Assembly: GCF_030272615.1 (NCBI RefSeq)
Contig: NC_081410.1
Span: 188,206,119 to 188,270,118 of the forward strand
Direction: 5' to 3'
Length of the DNA: 64,000 nt
DNA from: Cryptomeria japonica
Lineage: Eukaryota > Streptophyta > Pinopsida > Cupressales > Cupressaceae
A model generated the notes under the pieces. That model searched no databases and had not been told where the DNA came from. It saw only the letters and a list, made by a program, of their open reading frames with translations. Positions 1 to 11,277 of this stretch are shown in pieces. Within the stretch, counting starts at the first letter, position 1. Each line of letters starts with the position of its first letter. The position numbers were made by a program, and so were the translations under genes.

Positions 1-984
1 AAAACATATTTCATCCTTATATTTGTCAACAATCTTTTGTGATAATCTAATTCGTTTCTTCATTTTGGCCTTAAGTGCTTGAAAGAAATCATGGATATTA
101 TTTTCCTTATCTTCTCCCATATTATTGAATAGTTCTGTTAGCTGTTTACCTACTGGTATATCATATCCAAGTTCTTTGTAGCCTATACCAGGAACCTGTT
201 TGGTTATATGTAGCATCAGACATACTAGCAGATTTCCAAACTTGAAAGTTCCTTTCTTGTCCTTCTTAATCTTGCCTAAGTTGTCAATTAATTCATCCTT
301 CAACCACTCGCATACATCAATCTTTGCATTATCTGTGACCATGTCATAAGCACTCTTAATGCACAAACTTGACACTGAATTGAGTCTATTTGCATGAGTT
401 GCCTTATATCCTAATATCATGTTGATAAATCTTACATTAGTATCTTTTACATCATTTACTCTTAAGGACCTTTTATCCGATGTGGCACCAGTTAGGTTCA
501 TAACTAGGTCATTGGAAACCTTCTTGGTTTTGTCAGGCCTTTTACTAGTGGTTGCTAACCCTGTGACAGCTTTCACAGCTTCCTTGGTGATTTTGTGAAT
601 TGCATCTAACGAGAAAAATTCACCATGTACCCTTCTTAGGACTATCCTAATCACATCCTTGGGGAATTCAGGAATGCTAAGGATCCTTGTAAATCCTAGG
701 GTTTGAATGATCTTATGTTCATCTTTTACATTACCAGATTCATCACATATGATAGATTTAAACATGGTTTTAATCTCTTCATCTCCTAGTTCCTCAATGT
801 TGCAGTGAATGTAAATTCTGGGGTCTTCAGCATAAACAACTCCTTTAGGAATTTGAGAAAAAGCACCTAAAGTATCATCTTTCTTTACTACCTCGGGAAC
901 TAATTGAAATACGGGCCTAGGTCTTTTTAAAACTTTGACAATAGTAGGGTTTGCTATATATTCAAGTGCAGAGGTGGATGCCAT
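1..984 (-). CDS. ORF2 of A1: open frame of unknown function, C-terminus beyond window
   Basis: I checked this frame codon by codon: it is open from ATG at 984 to base 1 (328 codons, no stop) and continues outside the window. The protein starts MASTSALEYIANPTIVKV and is alpha-helical in character. Recognisable blocks are KRSLRVNDVKD, GYKATHANRLNSVS, CEWLKDELIDNLGKIK and GTFKFGNLLVCLML. The same blocks occur in A2 (24760-23819) and A3 (43785-43485), so the protein belongs to the element family. It starts 304 bases after the ORF1 stop on the same strand. I recognise no domain; it does not look like RT, protease or integrase. It is the least damaged coding frame of the family here. A structural or packaging role is possible but only inferred. 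Confidence 0.75.
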   Translation of the reverse strand, partial: MASTSALEYIANPTIVKVLKRPRPVFQLVPEVVKKDDTLGAFSQIPKGVVYAEDPRIYIHCNIEELGDEEIKTMFKSIICDESGNVKDEHKIIQTLGFTRILSIPEFPKDVIRIVLRRVHGEFFSLDAIHKITKEAVKAVTGLATTSKRPDKTKKVSNDLVMNLTGATSDKRSLRVNDVKDTNVRFINMILGYKATHANRLNSVSSLCIKSAYDMVTDNAKIDVCEWLKDELIDNLGKIKKDKKGTFKFGNLLVCLMLHITKQVPGIGYKELGYDIPVGKQLTELFNNMGEDKENNIHDFFQALKAKMKKRIRLSQKIVDKYKDEICF

Positions 985-1288
985 GATAAAATACCTTTTA
1001 CTGCCTTTAGGATGGATGATTGCTTGAAGTGTTCTTGCCTCTTCCTCGAAATGCCTTATCTCAGAGTCTTCATGCTCTTCATAGGTTTGAAATCTTGGTG
1101 AAATAAAATGGAGCCAAAACCTCAAATTTATAGTGTCTTTTTGCCATCTACCACATTAAATGCATGCCGGTTAAGTATTCACTTAACATTGTCTGTCGGT
1201 AATAAAGTAATTTCAAACTTCTTATCTCTAACCGAGGGAATAATAGCACATATGTCATTAGATTGCCAAACCCTCAAGGAAACTTTCT

Positions 1289-2446
1289 TCAATTCGATGA
1301 AGAACTTCCTGTCGGTGGAGCATCACTTTGTCCTGTCGGTGAAGCATCACTCTGTCTTGCCGGTAAAGTATTGACTAGTTCTACCGGTGGAGGAGTATTC
1401 CCAATATTTAGATCAACTTTTCTAATCCATTGTTTTGAGAATTCTTGCTTAACCTCTTCAACCTTTTCTTTACCTTTCAAGCTAGAACTTTTGTTGTCTA
1501 CCAGTGATCCTTTACTTCTACAAAATTTTGCAATATGCTCAATCTTGTTACATGCATAACAAGTTACATTATTCTTCTGAATAGCTTTCCCATAACCTAT
1601 GCCGGTTTGTGTTCTGCATTGATTAGATAAATGTCCAAATCTTCCATAAACATAACATCTCACATTCATTCTGCAATTTTCAGAGTTGTGACCAACTTTG
1701 TTGCATTTTGAATATTGACCGATGCGTGTGTTGATATTCTGATAATTTCTAGATCTACATTCATTTGCTCTATGACCATACTTATTACAGTTAAAGCATT
1801 TTCCATTGAATTTATAAGCATTAAGTTGCCTTACCGGTTTGCTATGTTCCTATGTGTTTGCAGTACCGAAGCTTTCACCAACTTCAAAGCCAATTCCATA
1901 AGTGTCACCTTTAGGTTTTTGATTCTTCAGTAAGGTACCAAGTTCCTCTGAGCTTTTCTTGAATTTCTCTTTATGTTGATTTACAGTTTCTAGTTCTCTT
2001 TCTAAGACTTCTTTCTATCTCATCAGTTCATTGGAGTCATTCTGAGTGTGCATCAGATTTGTCTTTAATAGATCATTTTCATAGCTAAGTCTTGTGTTCT
2101 CATTTGCTGCATCACTTAGTCTTCTGGTCAATTCTTCTTCATTCTTCTTCCTATCTTCAATCTCTTTACAAAATCTCACAATCATATCCTGCATCTCATT
2201 CTTTGTAGTTATGTTCTCTAGTTTCAGCTTACTTAACATATCATTAAGTGATTCCTTTTCATCATTCTCATTTTGCATCTTTTCACAAAGTTCTCTTCTC
2301 TTATTTCTTACAATAGTAAGATTCTTTTGAAGTGCCTGAATGATATCCTAAGCTACTTTTAGATCATCTTCTAGTTTGATATTTTTCAATTTTTCCACAT
2401 TATAGTCTGAGAGAGCTGCTTCAAGTCGCTTCATCAGATTTTCCAT
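1289..2446 (-). pseudogene. ORF1 of A1: coiled-coil plus four CCHC zinc knuckles (Gag-like)
   Basis: One frame runs from ATG at 2446 to a stop at 1289 (386 codons), broken only by in-frame stops at 2348-2350, 2015-2017 and 1850-1852. The N-terminal third is rich in E, K, L and N with heptad-like spacing (coiled coil). The C-terminal part has four knuckle motifs in a row: CFNCNKYGHRANEC (good), SKCNKVGHNSENC (first Cys lost), CYVYGRFGHLSNQC (second Cys lost) and CYACNKIEHIAKFC (good). A Ser/Pro-rich tail follows. CCHC knuckles are typical nucleic-acid binding modules of retrotransposon Gag. No capsid domain was recognised between coiled coil and knuckles. The three stops make the copy inactive. 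Confidence 0.75.
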
Positions 2447-2503
2447 CTTTACCGGTGTCAAGATCTTCCTCAAGTTGTTAGGCTTCTCAAAATAGAGGAC
2501 CAG

Positions 2504-2515
2504 GCTTTGATACCA
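2504..2515 (-). other. Primer binding site of A1 (initiator-Met tRNA type)
   Basis: On the minus strand this reads TGGTATCAAAGC, one mismatch from the plant initiator-methionine PBS TGGTATCAGAGC. It lies two bases (AT) after the LTR end TCCTAACA. The same site with the same spacer occurs in A3. Confidence 0.85.
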
Positions 2516-2517
2516 AT

Positions 2518-2880
2518 TGTTAGGAAACTTACAGATACTGAGAGCGGGGGGTGAATCAGTATCTAACCGATAATTAGAATTTCTCAACTTAAAACATGCA
2601 GAACATATTGTAACAGTGTACCGGTATGCAAGAAATAGAAATGAAAGAAACCACATGAAAATCACACCATAACACAATGATTTAATGAGGAAACCCAGTG
2701 TGGGAAAAACCTCGGTGGGATTTGTGACCCACAATATTCACTTACTGGCCAATAAGAGAATATTACTTACAATAGGGGCCTGCACATGCAGGAAGGCCAA
2801 CTGCCTAGAGCTCACTGCTCAAATGGGAAGTCTCACTAACTTAAAATGTGGATTATACAAATCCAATAACTTGTACTATT
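2518..2880 (-). repeat. 5' LTR of A1, truncated
   Basis: The minus-strand LTR end is at 2518. Similarity to the A3 LTRs covers the GAGAG(C)GGGGGGTGAATCAGT block, the CCCAGTGTGGGAAAAACC block and the GAGCTCACTGCTCA block, then fades at about 2866-2885. The upstream (U3) half is missing. Confidence 0.8.
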
Positions 2881-3672
2881 TTGTTCAATACTTTAAACTA
2901 TTGTTTTTGATAGTCATGATTATTTGTTGCTTTACATGTTTTTCCTAATAAGATTTGGATTGAATCCGACCCCTAATAACCTATTTGAGGTTGTAGAATG
3001 AAGAGTTATCTTTAATTCAAGATGGTTTTGAAGGTAAACCATGGATCATAAATAAAATTCTAATGTTTTTTGTCAAAACTATCATAAAACCCTTGTTGAC
3101 AGGGTTGCAACAAAAGAATTGATTTTAACTCTTAATGTAACCGCTCAAGTTTCTTCATATTTTAGATTATAATAGTTAATTCAATTCTCTTTCATATGAA
3201 GTTGGTTTCATGTTGATTGGTTGTATAAATTATAAGAAATCTTATGGCCTAGGAGGCTAAATATGGAATGAGCCTAAATGCCATTAACTCAAAACCACAT
3301 TATGAATGATAAAACCTTAAAATTCTCAAATTAAAATCTTAATACATTATGAATGAATTGATTGACTTCTTCGTAAACTCATCATTCCTAAGTTGATTCT
3401 ATTTGATGGCACAATAAAAAGGTTTCTCTTTTTTTTAAAAACTCAAATATTTTTCATCAACTTGCCAAAATCAAGCTTCTTTTTTAGCCAAGAAAAATAT
3501 CTAAATAAAATAGTCTTCATAATTGAAAAGAGTCTAAGTTTAAGTAACATTTCAACTTCTATATAACTAGTTCTAAGAAGACTTACGTACTTGCGATATC
3601 TTTTTGTGTATTTTGTGAATGTTATGCACCGAAGTTTTGATAGCCTGATTTTTTTGTGTGTGAAGAAATACC
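2881..3672. other. AT-rich stretch without recognisable gene
   Basis: Between the truncated A1 LTR and the first CACTA exon I see only AT-rich sequence. The ORFs here are short and without motifs. The 5' end of the CACTA element should lie here, but I could not identify a convincing CACTA terminus. Confidence 0.5.
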
Positions 3673-6600
3673 ATGTCAGAAAATATAAGCGAAGAACAAA
3701 ATAAGGAGACAATTACTAGATTGTGGTCTAACTTGAAAAGAAAAGGTGATGGAAAATGTTATTGTCCCTGCAAAATTGGTAAGGGCCTAAAGACTAGAAA
3801 ACTTCTAATCAAAATAGCTAAGAAACATTGTAGGTAGCATGGTCACATTGAAGGGGGACATGATTATCATCCATTGGTAAGTTGTTCATTATATCATTTT
3901 AACAATTTATATACATAAGAAATCACTTCATGGTGAGATTATGATCATGGTTTATTTATGTCGATCATTTTTATATAGGTCAAGTTCCCTAGGGTACATG
4001 ATATGGACCAACACAACCCGGAGAATATGTTTTTCAAAGTGGAGGAACATGGAGGTGTGAATATCAAAGCTAAAGGTAATGATCCCATGGAAGATGATGA
4101 TCATGCGCCAAAAAACACAATTGAAGATGATGGTACAAATACATTGATCAATGACAAATTTAGTACTAGTGCAGCCGATCATGATGATCAAGATGACTTT
4201 GATGTTGTTCATGATTTACCTATACTTGAGAAGACATACAAGCCCCTTTATGAAGGCTCCTAAACAACTCTTCTCTCCATTGTATTGTTGTTGGTGAGCT
4301 TCAAGGTTATGAATGGTTTATCCAACATAACAATCTCATGTATGTTAAGGTATTTTGTATATGTCATTATAGTTAGTCAAAGGTGAATCATGTACCATTG
4401 ATATTCTGTATATTAACAAATTAATATTCTTTAGATTGATAGGTGAGTTTTTGTTACCACCATCAAATATTCTACCTCGCTCATACCAAGAATTATCTTC
4501 CATATCAAAGATATTGGAATGGAGTACCAAGCAATAGATGCTTGTCCCAATGATCATATTATATATCATAAACAACATGAATTTGCAACAGAATGCCCTG
4601 AATATCATATCAGTAGATATCAAATAGATCAAATAACAAAAAAGGTGCCTCACAAGGTTCTTCGTTATATTCCTATTATTCCATGTATGCAACGATTATT
4701 CACATGCACTAGCTTGACACAATTTATGGATTACCATGCATGCAATAGAAGTCGAGATGACATTATTCGAATGCTCACGGATGGTTCAACATTTATGGAC
4801 ATAGAGGAAAAGTGGCCAAACTTTAAAGAAGAACCTTGTAATCTCAAGCTTTCATTGGCAGCGAACGGTGTCAATCCATTTGGAGAGATGAGATCTGTTT
4901 ACTCGGTGTGGCCAGTTTTTGTTATCAACAATAACATTCCTCCATGGATGTCAATAAAGAGGGAGCACATAATGTTGGTGATGATTATTCCAGGTATTTT
5001 ATCATTTAATAGTCATCTACATTTAATTATAAATATTGCAGTAAAATGGTCATAATAATTGTGTAATGTTTTTGTTCATTCAACTAGGTAAGTACCAAGT
5101 TAAAGATATGAATGTATATATTGAGCCCCTTATCGACGAGTTGTTGGAGTTATGGAATAGTGTCACTATGTATGATGTCTCTAGACCAATAGGAAAAAAA
5201 TAATTTCAATTCCATGCAATGCTTGTATGGACAATACATGATGCCCCAGGGCTAACACATTTTTGTGGTATGTTACAGTGTTCAAGTTGCGCATTATAAT
5301 TATAATTATAAAAATTAACATATTTAATCCAATTATACATTATCTTGTAGGTCTTCAAACAAAGGGAAAATTTGCATGTCCAGTTTGTGGTCCAAAGATG
5401 AAATCTCATCATTTAAAAAGTTTAGGAAAGCAGGTGTTTGATGAGTATAGGCACTTCCTCCACATAAATCATGAGTATCGAAATATTGAAAAACATCTTT
5501 TTAGTGGGAAAGAAAAGACTACATCAAAGTCACGAAGAATGACACCTTACCTATGGAAGTTGGAATATAATAGAATTAATTGTCAAGGTAATGTCATTCC
5601 ATCTAATGGTTTATATTTGGAATTTGTATTTTTCTATTGTGTTTTGTTTACTGGTGATGTAATTAATGACCGTGAAGGTCTTCAAGACATTAATGACCAC
5701 CTTCCAAATGGACTAAAAATTTATTTGAGACAATTTAGTAGGTTGACCTACTATGAGCAACTACAAAGTGTGCATTTGTTTGATACTATGCATATTGGAA
5801 AGAATATAACAGAGACATTATGGAAAATATTGGAGGGAAGGTGTGACAAAGAAAAAATTGTCAAAATTTGTAGTGACATTTAGGAATCCAATCATGTAAT
5901 GAAAAATGTCATTCAATGTAGACCAAATTAATATAAGTTCCCTTCCTTGGTTATTAACGAACCAGAAAAGCAATTCTATAAAATAAGTCATATGAAAAAT
6001 TCGATTTCCCACAAGATTTATTGCGAACATATACAATCTCATATCAAAGAAAAGTGAATTTGGGCCAGGGATGAAAACACATGATTGGAATACCTTCATT
6101 AAGGTAATTCATGTTCTTGTGTATTTACTAAATATTTGTATACCACGCATGTACTTTTCATTGTATTATGTTAGAAAACAATGAAAATATCATTTGATAA
6201 TTGTTGCAGTACGTTCTACCTCTAATTCTCCCAAACAACTTTGACAATAATGTCAAGCAAGTCATATATGATCTTGGAAAATACATGAGGTAAGTAGTGA
6301 TCTTTAATCAATTTGTTGTATAAATAATATATCTGCGATTTGTTTTACTTGTTATGTAATATATTGTATATTATTTTATAAAATCTCATTTATATATTTT
6401 TGCATCTTAAATCTCTTCTACGTGGTTGTCATCTAAAGAAATCCATAAAGAAGATATAAAATATTGGAAGAGAAAAATTCCTCATTTAGTGTGTGAAATG
6501 CAAAAGTGTCTACCTTCAACTTTTTTCAATGCACAAGAGCACTACCTCATACACCAAGTTGAGGAGATTGAATTGTGTGGACTTGTACACACTAGGTCAA

Positions 6601-7939
6601 TGTGGATAGTTGAGAGGCACTTGAAATTTTTGAAGGCTTTGGTTCAACAAAGAGCACATCTTGAGGGTTCTATGGTGGAGGGATATATGGTATACCAGAC
6701 TATGGTGTACATTGATGAATATCTTCCTGTTTGTAGTAGAGATCCACGTAGATCGCATTTGGGATCCCATCCCCATTAACAAATTCGAATGGGAGTACTT
6801 GATGGGGAAAGGTAGATTGAGGAAAGTGAGAGGTAATTATAAGATGTTATTGTAATTAATTAATTCTTAATCTTCTAAATAAATCGATTGTAAGTCGTCT
6901 ATTAATTATTTGTATAGTTGGTCGGGAGTGGGATGCGCTACATTTGTATATTGGAAACAATCTTGATTGGATGATGGTGTGGATTGAATGATGTCAACAT
7001 TATGGTTGCACATTAACATGGGAAGGTGTGGCTTCATTGGTTAAAGAAGCTCATCGTAATGGATATTCCAATGTTACACAAAAGGAAATTGATTTAGCAT
7101 ATGGTTTAAGAGATAAACAGGTACGTATAATTTTATTAATCACCCGCATGTTTATAAACTCATGATGCAATAATTTTAACATGTTAGACATATTGTAGGT
7201 CAAACACCACAAGGCTATGTGTTGCAATGGTCATAAATTTCGCATCAAAAATTTGGATGACACGAAGAAAACTTGTGATTCTGGGATAACTGCAGTCTTT
7301 AAGGTTACCAAAATTTCATCTAGAAATGACATACATCCTCAAGAGTCTCAAAATCGATACTATGACATTTTGGATGATATAATTGAGTGTGACTTTAATT
7401 CCTTCAAATTGTTCTAGTCGTATAGGCTACGACTGAATAAAAATGATCCTGATAGAACTATTATTGAACATGATAATGGATTTATAATGGTTAACACAAG
7501 GTCGTTTGAGCTAGTTGGGGATGAGCCCTATGTTCTTCCAAGCCAATGTGAGCAAGTATTTTACTTAGAGGTTCCACATAAACTGGGTTGGTCATTTGTT
7601 GTTAGACATGATCCAAGAGGAAGGTCGATAAAGTATAATGAGATGAAAGAAGAAGATACCAAAGAAGTAGAAGATGATGTAGCTGACGATGATGGTGATG
7701 GTGATGGTGATGGTGATGGATGGTGATGGTGATGGATGGTGATGGTGATGGATGGTGATGGTGATGGTGATGGTGACGATTACGATAATGATGATGATGA
7801 GGATGATGATGATGATTATGGTGATGATGATGGTGGTGGTGGTGGTGGTGGTGGTGGTGGAGGTGGTGGTGATGATGATGATGGCGATGATGATCATGAT
7901 GGTCATGATGATGAGTTGGATGAAGAAGAAGATCAATGA
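3673..7939 (+). pseudogene. TNP2-like transposase of a CACTA (En/Spm) transposon, multi-exon, decayed
   Basis: Pieces in order match plant CACTA transposases. A first exon, ATG 3673 to a donor at 3876, holds Cys-rich CYCPCKIGKG. An exon from about 3979 ends with KPLYEGS. Then comes the Transposase_21 core (about 4519-5883): DACPNDHIIYHKQ, PPWMSIKREHIMLVMIIPG, MNVYIEPLIDELLELW and TKGKFACPVCGPK. A DUF4218-like block is at about 6447-6720 (CLPSTFFNAQEHYLIHQVEE) and a DUF4216-like block at about 7350-7610 (PYVLPSQCEQVFYLEVPH). The C-terminus is an acidic Asp/Gly tract encoded by a GATGGT microsatellite. Introns with GT-AG ends are visible (4994 to about 5087; 5267 to about 5350). In-frame stops (for example after IGKK near 5201) and a frameshift before GMEYQAIDACPND show it is dead. 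Assignment to the superfamily is firm; exact exon ends are not. Confidence 0.85.
7690..7930 (+). repeat. GATGGT/GAT/GGT microsatellite
   Basis: Long run of GATGGT, GAT and GGT triplets forming the 3' end of the TNP2-like frame (Asp/Gly-rich tail). Read the other way it gives spurious His/Ile-rich frames. Confidence 0.95.
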
Positions 7940-8659
7940 CATGAATGAAATGTATGACATTTTTTGAACTTTGCATTTATTTATGGAATTTAGATTGTTT
8001 ATTATCTATGTGATGGATGGTGATTTAAAATACATATGTGATGGATTGCATGTTTATGATGATACATATGTGATGCCTATGATGCTCAATTACATATATG
8101 ATGATACATATGTGATGCTTATGATACTCATGATACATATGTATTTATTGTTTATCAAATTACAAAGCTAATTTTTATGATGCTAAATTGTTGGTGTTGA
8201 TTTCATATATATATTTTGTGTGATGTTGCCACCCTTGCTGTAAACAGGTAATTGACTATAGACATCATCAACCCTTTAGTTGAGGATCCTACACAGTATA
8301 CATAAAGTAAAGGTAAGGAATAAAAAAATATATAGTGATTATGATGATTGCATATTTTTCATGTTGTGTACTATGTAATTTTTAGTATACATATCATGTA
8401 ATTTTTAGCTAACATAAGATAATTGAATTACATATGCAGGAACCTGAACCCCTTTGATGAGGATCTTGCACAATCTCATGGATTGATGGGTATAAGTCAA
8501 TACACCCTATAGAAATAGTTTATTTTTAAAAAATTACTAGGAAAATAAGCTTTCTCATTTCTTCAAACCTCGACATTAGTAGAAAATCTAATACAGTTAT
8601 CAACCCTTGAGGCCCCAGTTGGACTTATTCAATTTTTACTCTCAAAGTCAACTTCAAGG

Positions 8660-9676
8660 TTGACTTCTTCATCAACATTACCCTTATTCACAAAATACAT
8701 CTCTCATTACCAACTAACTCTCTCAGTTGATGGAGTGCAGGTACCACCAAATAGGTATGTGTCTGATGTTTCTTCCTTAAGTGAGGGAAATGTAGGAATA
8801 GTCGATGAAAGTGAGACATGTAGTAGGTCTAAAATAGGGAGATCAACTAGAGGTCAAAAGATTAGAAGAAAATTCAATAAACACGTGGAATTTTTCCTTG
8901 CTTAAGGGGGGTCTTGTTCTTATGATGATGAGACCAAAGGCGACATCGAGGTGCCCTTGAGGTACAAACATCTATAGAAACAATGGGTACCCAAGGAACT
9001 TCCTCCAATAAACACCGATTTTTGTGTTAATGAGAGTATATATTGTATAGCACCTTCATCGTTACATGGTTTGGGCCTATTTTCCATGGACGACATAAAG
9101 GTCTATTACAACAAATTTTCTGAATTGATGGAGTATGTAAGACCTTGTTACAATTACAAAAATTGGATGCAGATTGTTCCATATAAAAAAAGTATGCGTA
9201 GGTATGCACTGTCATCAAATTATATACAACAGAAAGATAATGATCAAAGTAAACAAGTGGTTTTATAAATTGATGGAAGGACAAAAGAAACAAGGAATAT
9301 TGTAGGTTTTAGAAATAGTACGCGACCTGGGTCAACTAATAAGCAACCCAATTGCATATTTGAGGCACGCGAGGGAAATCATGTATTCGTATGTGCGATA
9401 AAATCAATAAGTGAAGGGGAAGAGCTGCTAATCGATTACAATTTGAATTGTATAGATACAAACAAAGTTACTAACATGGGGGTGGTACGTACTATATACC
9501 ATTTAAACCAACCTCCAATTAATGACTCCAATATACCATCTTATTATTAAGTATTTTTGCTAGGTCTATTGGTTTCATTTCACTAACGTGTTTATATTTT
9601 ATATTTGTCACAAGGCAACCTAGATCCATCACATAGCACAAATAGGGAAGTAGGTACCGACACTTCTACTGAGAAG
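8660..9676 (+). pseudogene. SET-domain protein remnant inside the CACTA element
   Basis: One frame (position 2 mod 3) runs from 8660 to about 9484 with stops at 8903-8905, near 8975 and at 9266-9268. Its C-terminal half reads like a SET methyltransferase domain. APSSLHGLGLFSMDDIK matches the N-terminal 'HGxGLFA' strand. IVGFRNSTRPGSTNKQPNC matches the 'GFINxS...PNC' cofactor-binding segment (the usual NHSC is absent). VCAIKSISEGEELLIDYNLN matches the final 'GEEL..DY' motif. A donor near 9485 and a further open exon at about 9614-9676 (ending GTDTSTEK, then GTAAAC) suggest a spliced gene. It lies between the TNP2-like gene and the second CACTA gene on the same strand, so it was probably carried by the element. 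SET enzymes methylate lysines; with three stops this copy is inactive. A captured host gene is the likeliest origin. Confidence 0.6.
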
Positions 9677-9790
9677 GTAAACCTCCTTATAATTTTACAA
9701 ATTAGATAAATCAAACTGTTACATTATTATCTTATTTTCTTGAGTGTTTTGGACTAATTTTGATAGTGTTAACAATATTCTTGTCATAAA

Positions 9791-11250
9791 CGGATGTTCG
9801 GGGAAAGGGAAAGGAACCTCCCTTACATCAACACCTCAGCATGGTATTAAGCGATGAGGACTACACAATTTCGACAAACCCTGTAGAAGAGATAAAAATG
9901 TCTATCACAAAAATTAATAAAGAGATTGTTGCTTTGGTATGCATGACCCCTCAGACTGATGAGATAAAAGATAGGTTGAATCAATTGATGCAAGCAACAG
10001 AAAACATGCGAGTGAGCAGTAATGAAAGCTTTAATTATAACAAAAGTCCAATAATGGTTTATATTTTATACTCTATTATGTCACTAACTAAAATATGTAC
10101 ATGTTTTTAGAGAATTTCATGTGTCATCATCAACTTGGTGGAAATGATCAGGGTATTGCAAGTAGTGTAGATGATGACCATGTTCTATATGTTAAAACTA
10201 CTCCTTCTTTGGACTTGTGAACTTGATTTTTTAAGGCTAGTGTTATTTACACAAGCCTTTCCCTATCTATACTATTGCTCTCTCTTTAGAATTCATAATA
10301 ATAAGTTTTGTGTGTATATATGATTGTAATAATAGTTTATTAAACTGTTAATAAAGTATTTAGTTGCACAATTAGAAGTTCTAATTTGATTTGATTTGAT
10401 CACTTGTATTTTAATTTACTATTATTAAATTATATTTCAAAGTAGGGACATTACAAATACCAATAAGACACCATGAAGTTTGACAAAAGAAGATAGCACA
10501 TTGAAGCAATCTACATAAATAGATTCCATGGACTATATTTTGTAAGGACTATACTAGTTTATCACTTACACTGCCCTCTTGTCACAAATTTCCATACCTT
10601 TGTCCTGCATCAAAACCTACCTTCCTTATTCTTCTTCATACTGTTGTATCATTAAGATTAGCATCAAACACTTAATAAGGTTCATATTTCTTTACAACTC
10701 TTAATAAAGGTTCATCCTTGTTTACAACTCTTGCAGTTTTCATATATTTAATGTATTATTCTTCAGGTGTTGCCAATGTTCCTATGGAAAGGCCGCCTCA
10801 TTCAAGGTTATCCCCATTTGTATTGCCAGCTACAATTTTGGTAACAGGTAGCATGCAGATGTCCTCTACTTCTCATCATGTTGACCTGCCCACTGTTGGT
10901 AGATCCCTATTTTTATCTCTATTTTGTTATGTGTTTATTTCCCTTGAAGTGTTCTTTCTTGGGGACATTTCATAGTGGATTCATTTTCTGTAGCAGGAGA
11001 TGCACATAAGGATGCATCGGAGGTGAATACTAGTGATAACATACCATCATTTCCTAGATCTTCTCGTATTTCTAGTACGGGAACGTTGCAGACCACATTG
11101 GTGGTGAGCGACGAAGAATTGATTCCCTTGAAGATACAAATGGTTCCGGGCACTTTAAAATTATTATTATATATAGTGTAATTGTAATTTACTTACTGAT
11201 CACTCATTTTGGACTAATTATCCCATGATTTTTTTGCAGGAAATGATATT
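9791..11250 (+). pseudogene. Further exons of the CACTA accessory gene(s), unrecognised
   Basis: Several short open stretches flanked by plausible AG/GT splice sites: about 9791-10050 (contains EEIKMSITKINKEIVAL), about 10765-10900 (contains VPMERPPHSRLSPFVLP) and about 10997-11140 (contains DNIPSFPRSSRISSTGTL). They are Ser/Thr/Pro-rich with no domain I recognise. Position and strand place them between the SET remnant and the Transposase_24-like region, so they probably belong to the same transposon gene. Exon limits are approximate. Confidence 0.35.
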
Positions 11251-11277
11251 CTTTTTAAAAAAATCTTAATGACATTG

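Larger units (their letters stand above)
1..2880 (-). mobile_element. Copia-like element A1 without visible pol, partial (runs off left edge)
   Basis: Minus-strand LTR retrotransposon remnant. Reading down from 2880 it has the 3' part of a 5' LTR, a two-base spacer, a PBS, ORF1 (coiled coil plus zinc knuckles) and ORF2, which is still open at base 1. The LTR ends in TCCTAACA and carries the GGTTTTTCCC...GGGTTTCC block seen in many plant Ty1/copia LTRs. Elements A2 (20400-34429) and A3 (39806-45050) have the same architecture and similar proteins. No reverse transcriptase, RNase H or integrase is visible in any copy. The LTR is cut off near 2866-2885, where similarity to the other copies fades. 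Confidence 0.8.

Noticed and set aside
3300-3672. Search for the CACTA 5' terminus and matching 3' terminus near 14 kb
   Set aside because: No convincing pair of CACTA terminal inverted repeats could be found by eye, so element limits are not given.
7592-7976. His-rich and Ile-rich minus-strand frames of about 120 codons
   Set aside because: They are the reverse reading of the GATGGT microsatellite in the TNP2-like gene.
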